In this document: piece after piece, positions 46,935 through 55,229 of the stretch
How positions within the stretch are numbered: the stretch's first letter is position 1
Layout of the letters: the number at the start of each line of letters is the position of its first letter
Source: Prochlorococcus sp. AG-355-A09
GTDB taxonomy: Bacteria > Cyanobacteriota > Cyanobacteriia > PCC-6307 > Cyanobiaceae
DNA length: 64,000 bases
NCBI GenBank assembly: GCA_003280995.1
Contig: QCDG01000008.1
Span: 1-64,000, forward strand
Direction: 5' to 3'
Program-made: the position numbers and the translations under genes
Notes under the pieces: model-generated
What the model was told of the DNA's origin: nothing
Seen by the model: only the letters and a program-made list of their open reading frames with translations
The model's database searches: none

Positions 46935-49900
46935 ATGGAAAATTCTGCCAAAATTCGTTCAAAAATTATTGATTCACTTGTACTTGATTTAATTGGTCCA
47001 GCTGGAAATTTGATGAACCAATATAAATTAGATAAGAAAGAAGAAGAAATTTCAGAATTAAGAGAAGAAATTCTTGATAGAGGACCTAGTCGTTGGTACC
47101 AAACTGGATTTCTAATTCCTAGCGAAACAAATATTGAATCAAAGGCAGATGATACTTCAGATGATGAATTGGCCGGGATTGATGGACAAAATCTAAATAG
47201 ATCAGATCAAGCTTCAAGAACTAATGCTTCTGCTGATGATACTGGTGAATCTGAAAAAGGTCCTGCAAGAAAAGTTTTTTTCCCATCTTCGATTGGAGTA
47301 AGTTTTTTACTTGCTGAATTATCAGAATTGAAAATTCAAATTTCATGGGCAGACTATAAATTAATTAGTTATCCAAAGGATGAAGAAACTATCGTTGAAG
47401 CTTGGCAAAGGGTTCCAAAATCATCTGAAATCCAACTGAGTATAGATGATCTTAATAAAGGAAATATTGGTACTCAAAGCAGAGAATTAGCAGATAGTAA
47501 GGGGCTTTTTTTATACTGGTATGTTCAACCGGCCCCGCTTGATCAAAGTTATCCAAATGAATCAAGAGCAGTTAGTTTATTCCTTGGAAATAAGCGTTCA
47601 TTTGATGGTCAGGATCCAGATGCTCGTGATTTAGTTTCTGCATTTCAAGTTCAATTAAATATTTTTTGTAATCGAGGATTTTTAGAGAGGAAGGATCCAA
47701 ATACCTTAAATAATTTATCTAATCCTGCTGATTGGGATCAAAGGGTTAATTCTTTGCACTATCGAGATGATAAAGAATATGGTGTTGGCCATAATATTTC
47801 TATTTCTGCTCATCAAGAGCAGGAGGGATGTTTCCAAATCTCTACAGAATGGTTACCTCAAGCAATAGTTGAAAAAGTAAGTCCTACTGAAATAAAAGGC
47901 GTTGAACTATCGATGGAAAAACTGGATCAGTTAGCGAATAAAGGTTTTGAATTTGTACAAGAAGTGTTGAGGCCGATGGTCGTTTCTTATGAAAGCTGGA
48001 TTGAGGAACAAATGAATATTTCAGATTTAAATAGCATTCAAAAAGAAACAAAAATAAAACTTTTAGATGAAGCAAAAAAACATTCATTAAGAATTCAAGA
48101 AGGAATAAATCTTCTTAGGGATGAAAAAGTTCGGCTGGCATTTGCCATTACAAACAGAGTTATGGCTAAAGCAGCCCAACAACGTTTTGGAAAAATGCAA
48201 GGGAAAGATCCTAAGGAAATTACAGCGAAATGGAGACCATTTCAACTTGCCTTTTTGCTAATGAATCTTGTAGGAACAAATGACCCTATTAGTCCTGATA
48301 GGGAGATTATAGAATTATTATTTTTCCCAACTGGGGGAGGAAAAACCGAGGCATATCTTGGATTGGCGGCATTTACTCTTGTTTTAAGAAGACTAAGACA
48401 TAGAGGCGAAATATCATCTGCTGGTATGAGCGTTTTGATGAGATATACATTGCGTCTATTAACTCTTGATCAATTAGGACGTTCTGCAACGTTAATTTGT
48501 GCTCTCGAAATTGAGAGAAAAAAAGATCCTGTAACTTTAGGTGAATGGCCTTTTGAAATTGGATTATGGGTTGGTCAAAGCGGTACACCTAATAAAATTG
48601 GTAAGAAAGGTGATAGCGATCAATATACTGCTAGATCAAGAGTTTTAAAATTAGATGGAACTAAAAATAAACCTATTCCTATTGATGATTGCCCATGGTG
48701 TGGAACTCAATTAGGCAAATCTTCACTTCAAGATGAAAGACCAGCAAAAATCCAGGGTGTTTTTAAGTTATTGCCAAATAATGATAATCCAGAGGAATTA
48801 AGAGTATCTTGTAGAAATCGAAGCTGCGAATTCTCAGGTGATAACTTCTTGCCATTAGTAGCTGTTGACGAAATGTTGTATAAACGTTTACCTGCATTTG
48901 TTATATCAACGGTGGATAAATTTGCTGCTTTGCCATGGATAGGTTCTACTGGTAAATTATTTGGCCAAGTTAGCTTTTTTAGAGAAGGAAAAGGATTTAT
49001 CGGCCCAAGTGATCCTCCATCAGAGTATGCAGGTATGCCTTTAACTGAAGGCTTAGATCCTCCAGATTTAATTATTCAAGATGAATTGCACTTGATATCT
49101 GGACCTTTGGGTTCAATAAGCGGCCTTTATGAGAGCATTATTGATGAACTTTCTACTAAAAGAAAAGATAAACTTATTTATAGACCAAAAATAATTGCAT
49201 CAACGGCAACGGTTAAAAGAGCTACTCAACAATTAAGATCATTATTTGCTAGATCCACAAATCCTGCTGTATTCCCAGCTCCTGGTCCGGATAGAAAAGA
49301 TTCTTTCTTCTCAAAAACAGTTCCAGTTACAGATGCAAATGGAAGGATTTATGTTGGGGTTTCAGCTCCGGGACGCAATTTGAAAGCTTTAATGTTAAGA
49401 GTAAGTTTGGCAGTTATGTCAACAAGCCAAAAGTTATATAAAGAAGAAGAAAAACTATTAAAACAATTACCCGGATCTGATTTAGGTGATAATCCAGTTG
49501 ATCCTTATATGACATTATTAGGTTACTTTAATACCATTAAAGAACTTGGAGTGACAAGGCGTTTAATTGAAGAAGAAGTGACATCTCAGCTTACTACTTA
49601 TAACTTAAGAAAACGTTTTAAAGGCGATATTAGCCCCAGATATGCTAAGAGAAAAATAGATAATATCCCATTGGAATTAACATCTAGAGTTCCTACATCA
49701 GAAGTAAGTGAAACAAAAGCTCGTCTTGCACTTAAATTTTCTGAACCTAGAAAAGTTGACACAGCCTTGGCAACAAATATGATTTCTGTAGGCTTGGATA
49801 TAACAAGACTAGGATTAATGGTAATTCTGGGACAACCAAAAACAACATCTGAATATATTCAAGCAAGTAGTAGGGTTGGACGTGATGATAAAAGACCAGG

Positions 49901-50456
49901 ATTAGTAATTGTTTTATTAAATCCAAATAGGCCTAGAGATCAGTCTTATTATGAAAGATTTAAATATTGGCACTCTACGTTCTATAAAGATGTAGAAGCG
50001 ACAAGTGTAACTCCATATGCAGTTCGCGCACTAGAAAGATCGCTGCCTTCAATTTGCATTGCGATGGCTCGTCATATTAATCCTGAATTGAGTTGGGCAA
50101 AAAATGCTGGTTTAGATCAAATTATTTCTAAGACTGCTAAAGAAGTAGAAGTTAGACTCGGGGAAAGGATAAAAAGAGCATGTCCTGGAGATAAAGAATT
50201 AGCCATTAAAGTTCAGTCTCAAGTGAGAAATATATTTGATAAATGGAGTCGTTTAGCTATTGAAAAAGATAACCAAATGCAATATGGAAAAGAAGAAGGA
50301 GAATTCCCATCTCTTTTGCATACTCCATTAGATCCTGATTTAGAGGAACTTCCTCCAATTCATAGGGAGTTTATTGCAAACTGGAGTTTGAGGGATGTAG
50401 AGCCAACTTCGGCCTTGATTATGGCAAGAATACATGAACTGGAGGAGGAGACCTAA
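46935..50456 (+). CDS. drmA: DISARM protein DrmA: helicase
   Basis: 1173 residues from the ATG at 46935; a TTG three bases earlier is an alternative. Walker A is in LLFFPTGGGKTEAYLGLAAF (about 465), and the DE-like motif is in LIIQDELHLISGPLG (about 715). The C-terminal helicase lobe has NMISVGLDITRLGLMVI and SSRVGRDDKRPG (about 975). Cys pairs in CPWCGTQLG and VSCRNRSCEF (about 585-635) may bind zinc. In DISARM, DrmA works together with DrmB in binding incoming DNA. It lies 4 bp downstream of drmMI and ends just before drmB. Confidence 0.92.
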   Translation: MENSAKIRSKIIDSLVLDLIGPAGNLMNQYKLDKKEEEISELREEILDRGPSRWYQTGFLIPSETNIESKADDTSDDELAGIDGQNLNRSDQASRTNASADDTGESEKGPARKVFFPSSIGVSFLLAELSELKIQISWADYKLISYPKDEETIVEAWQRVPKSSEIQLSIDDLNKGNIGTQSRELADSKGLFLYWYVQPAPLDQSYPNESRAVSLFLGNKRSFDGQDPDARDLVSAFQVQLNIFCNRGFLERKDPNTLNNLSNPADWDQRVNSLHYRDDKEYGVGHNISISAHQEQEGCFQISTEWLPQAIVEKVSPTEIKGVELSMEKLDQLANKGFEFVQEVLRPMVVSYESWIEEQMNISDLNSIQKETKIKLLDEAKKHSLRIQEGINLLRDEKVRLAFAITNRVMAKAAQQRFGKMQGKDPKEITAKWRPFQLAFLLMNLVGTNDPISPDREIIELLFFPTGGGKTEAYLGLAAFTLVLRRLRHRGEISSAGMSVLMRYTLRLLTLDQLGRSATLICALEIERKKDPVTLGEWPFEIGLWVGQSGTPNKIGKKGDSDQYTARSRVLKLDGTKNKPIPIDDCPWCGTQLGKSSLQDERPAKIQGVFKLLPNNDNPEELRVSCRNRSCEFSGDNFLPLVAVDEMLYKRLPAFVISTVDKFAALPWIGSTGKLFGQVSFFREGKGFIGPSDPPSEYAGMPLTEGLDPPDLIIQDELHLISGPLGSISGLYESIIDELSTKRKDKLIYRPKIIASTATVKRATQQLRSLFARSTNPAVFPAPGPDRKDSFFSKTVPVTDANGRIYVGVSAPGRNLKALMLRVSLAVMSTSQKLYKEEEKLLKQLPGSDLGDNPVDPYMTLLGYFNTIKELGVTRRLIEEEVTSQLTTYNLRKRFKGDISPRYAKRKIDNIPLELTSRVPTSEVSETKARLALKFSEPRKVDTALATNMISVGLDITRLGLMVILGQPKTTSEYIQASSRVGRDDKRPGLVIVLLNPNRPRDQSYYERFKYWHSTFYKDVEATSVTPYAVRALERSLPSICIAMARHINPELSWAKNAGLDQIISKTAKEVEVRLGERIKRACPGDKELAIKVQSQVRNIFDKWSRLAIEKDNQMQYGKEEGEFPSLLHTPLDPDLEELPPIHREFIANWSLRDVEPTSALIMARIHELEEET

Positions 50457-50458
50457 AA

Positions 50459-52333
50459 ATGTCACAAGGAGAAGTACGTCAAAGTCAATTGATAACAACT
50501 TATGGTCCTGGAGCCATGGTGGACTTACCAGATCATTCTGTCGTTATTGGAGGATTGAATTTATGGAATTATGGTAAAGAAAATACTGCAGAATTAATTG
50601 ATGAACCAAGGCTTGTTCAGAAGCTAAGACAAACTTTGCAAGTTCCTAATCTAGTTTTGCAAAAACCTCCAATCGATGAAACAGGACCTGGGGGTGTTAA
50701 AAAGGGCGGTTTTATAAAAAGTCCACAATTTCCAAATTGGTTTGTAGCTCAGTTAGATGAAACAATTACCTTTAATGATCGTAGATACAGAACTAGACCA
50801 TTAGTTAAATCAAATCAGCTTGATGAAAGGAATAGATATATGGATATAAATAGAAAGAAACATAGAGTTGTACCAGTCAGATTTGTTCAGAGTTGTCCAA
50901 ATGGTCATTTAAGTGATGTTAGTTGGAGAGAGTTTGTTCATAAAAAAAATACAAATTGTAGAGAAACATTATGGTTAGATGAAGCTGGAGCAGGAAATGA
51001 TTTTGCAGAAATTTTCGTTCGATGTCCTAAATGCAATATAAGAAGGCCTTTATCAGATGCAAAACAATTAGCCCTTGGAGATAAAGGAATCCCTGCATTG
51101 GGATACTGTAATGGTGAGAGGCCATGGCTTGGATCTTATGGTAAAGAGAGATGTGAATCTGCTAGTAATAATGGTGGAAGTTATCCAAATCGATTATTAG
51201 TAAGATCAGCAAGTAACGCATACTTTCCAGAGATAGTATCGGCAATTTCAATACCCAAACCAATTGATAAAGTTAGAGAAGTTTTAATTAAAAATCTCAA
51301 GTTATTTGAAAATATTAATACCTTGGAAAATTTAAAATTTTATCTTTCAATAGCACCTGATTATATTAAAGAACAACTAATAGAGACTAATTTAAATGAG
51401 ACTTTTGAAGCCTTAGAATCTATAAAAGGTGGTAATGAACAAAGTGGAGAGATCGAGCCATTAAAGGTTCAAGAGCTTAAAGCATTAATTGGAGTAATTG
51501 AGAATCAAAAGGAGAATTATGGAAAAAATAGTTTCGAAGCAGAAAAGGTAGATTTATCTTCAAAGCCAAAATGGTTTAAAGAGCGAATAAATCGTGTTTT
51601 AAAAGTACACAAGCTTAGGGAAGTTGTTGCTCTTTTAGGTTTTACAAGGTTAGAACCGGTTGTTAATCAGATAGATGGAGATCCATTTGATCTTGGCGTA
51701 AAAAGGGCTTCTATCGACAACAAAGAAATTACATGGTTGCCAGCTGTAGAAAATATGGGAGAGGGAATCTTCATAGGTTTTGATCCGAATAAAATAGAAG
51801 CATGGCTAAGTGATGCCAAAGTTGAAGAATATTTATCCACCCATAGAGATGCATTTAAGATTTGGAACAAAGAACATGGATTGAGTGAAGACGAATTTGG
51901 TTGGCCTGGTGGTGTCTACATTATGCTGCATAGCTTATCTCATCTATTAATAACTCAAGCTGCATTAGAGTGTGGTTATAGCGCTTCTTCTATAAAAGAA
52001 AGGATTTATTCTTTTTCTGGTTTAGGTTATGGGATACTTCTTTACACAGGTGGAAGTGGTTCAGAGGGGACATTAGGAGGACTAGTTGGCTTAGCAGACA
52101 ATATTGACCTCCTTCTCAAAAAGGCACTTGAAAGAGGTAAATTATGTTCTAATGATCCTTTTTGCTCTCAACATAAACCAAATAATCAATTTGAAAAAAG
52201 ATATTCTCATGGGGCTGCTTGTCATAGTTGTGAATTAATTGCCGAAACAAGCTGTGAGAGAAAAAATGAGTTTTTAGATAGGTCTATTTTAGTTCCAACT
52301 TTAGAAGAAAAAGATGCAGCATTCTTTGACTAA
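50459..52333 (+). CDS. drmB: DISARM protein DrmB (DUF1998)
   Basis: 624 residues. The N-terminus SQLITTYGPGAMVDLPDHSV is typical of DrmB. Possible zinc Cys lie in QSCPNGHLSD and VRCPKCNIRRP (about 140-195). The DUF1998 domain (about 490-605) has MLHSLSHLLITQAALECGYS, GLGYGILLYTGGSGSEGT and Cys clusters CSNDPFCSQH and ACHSCELI. A very strong Shine-Dalgarno (GGAGGAGGAG, 50441-50450) lies before the ATG. The start is 2 bp after the drmA stop, so the two are coupled. DrmB forms the core complex with DrmA. Confidence 0.93.
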   Translation: MSQGEVRQSQLITTYGPGAMVDLPDHSVVIGGLNLWNYGKENTAELIDEPRLVQKLRQTLQVPNLVLQKPPIDETGPGGVKKGGFIKSPQFPNWFVAQLDETITFNDRRYRTRPLVKSNQLDERNRYMDINRKKHRVVPVRFVQSCPNGHLSDVSWREFVHKKNTNCRETLWLDEAGAGNDFAEIFVRCPKCNIRRPLSDAKQLALGDKGIPALGYCNGERPWLGSYGKERCESASNNGGSYPNRLLVRSASNAYFPEIVSAISIPKPIDKVREVLIKNLKLFENINTLENLKFYLSIAPDYIKEQLIETNLNETFEALESIKGGNEQSGEIEPLKVQELKALIGVIENQKENYGKNSFEAEKVDLSSKPKWFKERINRVLKVHKLREVVALLGFTRLEPVVNQIDGDPFDLGVKRASIDNKEITWLPAVENMGEGIFIGFDPNKIEAWLSDAKVEEYLSTHRDAFKIWNKEHGLSEDEFGWPGGVYIMLHSLSHLLITQAALECGYSASSIKERIYSFSGLGYGILLYTGGSGSEGTLGGLVGLADNIDLLLKKALERGKLCSNDPFCSQHKPNNQFEKRYSHGAACHSCELIAETSCERKNEFLDRSILVPTLEEKDAAFFD

Positions 52334-52356
52334 TGTTTTAAAAGTAATTAAATAAA

Positions 52357-53178
52357 ATGCAAAATCCCCTAACGCTTTTTACTATTTCTGAACTTGATGT
52401 ATTAATAAAATCACTTAATAACTTTAACTGCCAATCTGATGATGATCCCTTAAAAAATTCAAGTGCAGCTTTTATTTCAAATCTTGGTCTTTTTAAATCA
52501 GAGGATAATGAGAAACAATTGGATCTTGTTAATTGGATTGATAATTGGTTCTCAACTGGAGGCAATAGAGAAACTCTTATAAAAACACTAAATCTTTTAC
52601 TTGAACAAAAGAGAAGTTTTATATATTTAGAGAATCAACTTCAGCTTGTTTGGTCAGGTCCAGATTCTGGTTCAGGTTCCTTAATGCGAGATCAATCTAT
52701 TCTTATAAAACAACTTGTCGATAGTGCTAAAGATCGAATTTTATTAACAACATATACCTTTTATAAAGGGCAATTTATTGAAGATTTATTTTCTCAAATT
52801 AGAGAAAAGATGATAAAAAATCCAAAGTTAATTGTGAGATTCGTTTGCAATATTAATAGACCTAAAGGGAGTAATATTTTGCCAGAAGAACTGCATCACA
52901 AATTCAAGAGAGAAACTTGGCCAAAATTATGGAGTCAATTGCCTTATCCAGAATTGTATTTTGATCCTAGATCAATAAAAATTAATTCAAGTTCTGTTTG
53001 TCATGTTAAGGCAGTTGTTTCGGATAGAGAACTATTGGTTACAAGTGCAAATCTAACTGATTCGGCTCAGTTAAAGAATTTTGAATTAGGAGTAAAAATA
53101 GAAAGTCAATTTTCTGCAGATGCGACTTGGGATCATTTTGATAAATTAATTAAAAAGGGAATGCTTAAAAAAGTTTGA
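52357..53178 (+). CDS. drmC: DISARM protein DrmC: phospholipase D-like nuclease
   Basis: 273 residues. The HKD motif HVKAVVSDRELLVTSANLTD (about 214-233, H-x-K-x4-D) is typical of the phospholipase D superfamily, which includes nucleases that act as dimers from one HKD each. The N-terminal 90 residues are helical and of unknown fold. It is last of the DISARM operon, 23 bp after drmB. In known DISARM systems DrmC is not always essential. Convergent with the ATPase at 53215. Confidence 0.92.
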   Translation: MQNPLTLFTISELDVLIKSLNNFNCQSDDDPLKNSSAAFISNLGLFKSEDNEKQLDLVNWIDNWFSTGGNRETLIKTLNLLLEQKRSFIYLENQLQLVWSGPDSGSGSLMRDQSILIKQLVDSAKDRILLTTYTFYKGQFIEDLFSQIREKMIKNPKLIVRFVCNINRPKGSNILPEELHHKFKRETWPKLWSQLPYPELYFDPRSIKINSSSVCHVKAVVSDRELLVTSANLTDSAQLKNFELGVKIESQFSADATWDHFDKLIKKGMLKKV

Positions 53179-53214
53179 ATATTTCAACGCAACTCACAAT
53201 GTACAAAAACCAAA

Positions 53215-54297
53215 TTAAAATTCTTTGGATCCATATAAATGGATAGGCCGCCCATTTTCTATTTTTTGATCTTCTCTTAATATCTTCTCTTCTGAAAATA
53301 AGTGTCTCAATACTCTTCGAGTATGTTGTTCACTAAATTCTATATTCTTTGAAATATCTTTTACATCTAGATAATAGTTTTTCTGTTTTAATAATTCTAA
53401 GATTCTAGAACGGCATAAATTTTCTTCTTTTGGTGATAGCTGATTTTTACCAGAGGAGTGATAATACCATTTAAAAGTTTCTTGATCACCTTGAATATTT
53501 AGTAAAGAACCTTCATCACAATTTCTCCCCTTTAAGCAACTAAAAAGGAAGTGATCTTCAAAATTAGGTTTAATAGATTTATGAATACTCCAAATATCAC
53601 TTGCTGCAGAGTAGATTGATTGATTTCCCATGACATCATGTTTGTTTACATTTATCCTTTCGCCATGTTCTGGTTTTTTTAAGTGCGAAGAAAATATTAT
53701 GGGAATATTTTTTTCGCTTGCTAAATCATTTAGTTTATAAAGAGGTAATGCAAACTCAGCATCCTTGTATGAATACTTACCACCAGTAAGAAGAGTTGTA
53801 ATGGAATCTAAAAAAACTACGTCATAATAATTTCCTATTAATTCACTCAACTTTTGAATATTTAATTTATCAAAACCTCCATCTTTAAATAAAAAATCAA
53901 CATTATCTGAAACTCCAATTATTTTTATCTTATGAGAACAATTACTTCTTGATTCATCAGCTTGAATAAATAAAACTTTCCCCTTTTTTGTAGAAAAAGT
54001 ATTTAGAAATTTACTACCTTCTCCTATAGAAGATGCCATTGCATACATTAAAGATGTTTTACCGCTTGAGGACTCACCTGCTAGAAGTATCAGATTTTTC
54101 TTTTCAATAATTTTGTCAATTATCCAATCAACTTTTTTAGTAGTTAATTTTAAATCTTTTGATGAAATAGGTTTTTGTACATCAATGGATGGTGTCGATC
54201 CAATCTTAAATTTTTTATGCATTTGGTTCTCGTAATTTTGATTTTGTAGCTTTTGTTTTTTTTCAATGTCTACGTAGCCAAAGTCTTCTAATGTCAT
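53215..54297 (-). CDS. RepA/RecA-like AAA ATPase with C-terminal winged helix
   Basis: 360 residues. Walker A LLAGESSSGKTSLMYAMASS (GKT at 79-81) and Walker B DVVFLDSITTLLTGG (about 165), with the RecA-like SSHLKKPEHG sensor region later. The C-terminal 70 residues (about 290-355; LLKQKNYYLDVKDISKNIEF then QHTRRVLRHLF) form a winged-helix-like domain. Phage and plasmid RepA-type hexameric helicases have this build, so it is probably the element's replication protein. The start overlaps the upstream HTH gene's stop (ATGA). Confidence 0.8.
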   Translation of the reverse strand: MTLEDFGYVDIEKKQKLQNQNYENQMHKKFKIGSTPSIDVQKPISSKDLKLTTKKVDWIIDKIIEKKNLILLAGESSSGKTSLMYAMASSIGEGSKFLNTFSTKKGKVLFIQADESRSNCSHKIKIIGVSDNVDFLFKDGGFDKLNIQKLSELIGNYYDVVFLDSITTLLTGGKYSYKDAEFALPLYKLNDLASEKNIPIIFSSHLKKPEHGERINVNKHDVMGNQSIYSAASDIWSIHKSIKPNFEDHFLFSCLKGRNCDEGSLLNIQGDQETFKWYYHSSGKNQLSPKEENLCRSRILELLKQKNYYLDVKDISKNIEFSEQHTRRVLRHLFSEEKILREDQKIENGRPIHLYGSKEF

Positions 54298-54551
54298 TTT
54301 TTGACCTCTTTTTTTAATTCACTTATTATTTGCTGACCTTTTCTAATTAGACGACCTCGGTAATGAAATTCTTTAAGGATTTCAGAAACATTCCAAAGGA
54401 TGCTGGAATTGATATTTGCCCCTAAGATGTAATGTTTTTCTTCGATTAAAAAACCATTTTTTATATCACGATTCTTCTTGAGAAATTGAGAACTAACTCC
54501 TAAATAAGCAGTGGCCTCTCTAGTTGGTAACCAACGAGAATAATTTTCCAT
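54294..54551 (-). CDS. Small HTH protein, excisionase-like
   Basis: 85 residues. RWLPTREATAYLGVSSQFLK (about 6-25) resembles a MerR/excisionase-type helix-turn-helix, followed by a beta region FLIEEKHYILG and a basic C-terminal helix (RRGRL-like RLIRKGQQIISELKKEVKK). The position between integrase and replication ATPase suggests a recombination directionality factor or copy control. The stop overlaps the ATPase start by 4 bp, so they are coupled. Confidence 0.7.
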   Translation of the reverse strand: MENYSRWLPTREATAYLGVSSQFLKKNRDIKNGFLIEEKHYILGANINSSILWNVSEILKEFHYRGRLIRKGQQIISELKKEVKK

Positions 54552-54578
54552 TTGAAAACTTTTCCTAGTTTTTAGTGT

Positions 54579-54779
54579 TTATTTCTTAGCTTTCTTTTCT
54601 TTTTCTATTTCAAGCTCACGAATGGCTGCCTTAACACTTGAAGGTAAACGTTTATCCCATGCTTTTGGTGCAGTGCCATTAGCACGACAGTTAATTACCC
54701 ATTTTGAAGTAGGTATTAAATTGGACTCTTTTTTGCCTTTTGGGCTTCTAAACCTTCGATTATTAATTTTGATAGACAT
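54579..54779 (-). CDS. 66-residue basic hypothetical protein
   Basis: MSIKINNRRFRSPKGKKESN, then LIPTSKWVINCRANGTAPKA and a helical Lys-rich C-terminus (IRELEIEKEKKAKK). High Lys/Arg suggests nucleic-acid binding. It is chosen over an opposite-strand reading because it fits the operon direction. Unknown role. Confidence 0.5.
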   Translation of the reverse strand: MSIKINNRRFRSPKGKKESNLIPTSKWVINCRANGTAPKAWDKRLPSSVKAAIRELEIEKEKKAKK

Positions 54780-54833
54780 TCGAACACCTGCCTCGAGTAA
54801 GAAAATGAGACTTGTAAATCCTTAGAACTTACA

Positions 54834-54849
54834 TTCAGGTGAGCCTGAA
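54834..54849. promoter_or_regulatory. Inverted repeat TTCAGG-TGAG-CCTGAA
   Basis: A perfect 6-bp stem with a 4-bp loop in the 151-bp non-coding gap between the zinc-ribbon gene and the 54579 gene. Together with the AT-rich stretch after it (about 54878-54925), it might be a promoter, terminator or replication-origin feature. Function unproven. Confidence 0.4.
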
Positions 54850-54930
54850 CCCAATGGACAGGGGCGTGCCTTAGCGTTGTTATTTATATATTAATAAGAC
54901 TGGGAGATATGTCTATATATATTGAAAATT

Positions 54931-55227
54931 TTAGTCGTTTTCTTTTCTCCATTCTTCCATTTGTTTTACATGATCTCTCATTTCTGGAGTATCCTTCCAA
55001 AACTTACTATCGCACTCTCTACAACCAAACTTACATTGAACAGGAGTTGGATCTGGTATGCAACCAATAATAAATAGTGATTCATCGTAAAAATCTTCTT
55101 CGGTTGGATATCCCAGAATAGCTTTACCAATTTTTCTTGAATTACAAGAGGGACAACGATAAGGTTTTCTGTCTATCAGATACCAATTTGTATCGCCATA
55201 ATTATCAATCTGTTTTGCGTATGCCAT
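54931..55227 (-). CDS. Zinc-ribbon hypothetical protein beside the integrase
   Basis: 98 residues. The CxxC pairs CPSC (about 25) and, after CKFGCRECDSKFWKD (about 65), another Cys group suggest a zinc ribbon. The C-terminus is acidic and helical (MRDHVKQMEEWRKEND). It starts 2 bp after the integrase stop, so it is cotranscribed with it. No family recognised; possible roles are a DNA-binding accessory or control protein. Confidence 0.65.
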   Translation of the reverse strand: MAYAKQIDNYGDTNWYLIDRKPYRCPSCNSRKIGKAILGYPTEEDFYDESLFIIGCIPDPTPVQCKFGCRECDSKFWKDTPEMRDHVKQMEEWRKEND

Positions 55228-55229
55228 AA

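Noticed and set aside
39462-53178. BREX or Druantia instead of DISARM
   Set aside because: No PglZ, BrxC or BrxA-like genes; no DruH-type protein. The drmD-drmMI-drmA-drmB-drmC order fits class 1 DISARM.
54622-54825. Plus-strand 67-codon frame opposite the 54579 gene
   Set aside because: It opposes the operon direction; the minus-strand frame fits the right-arm transcription unit better.
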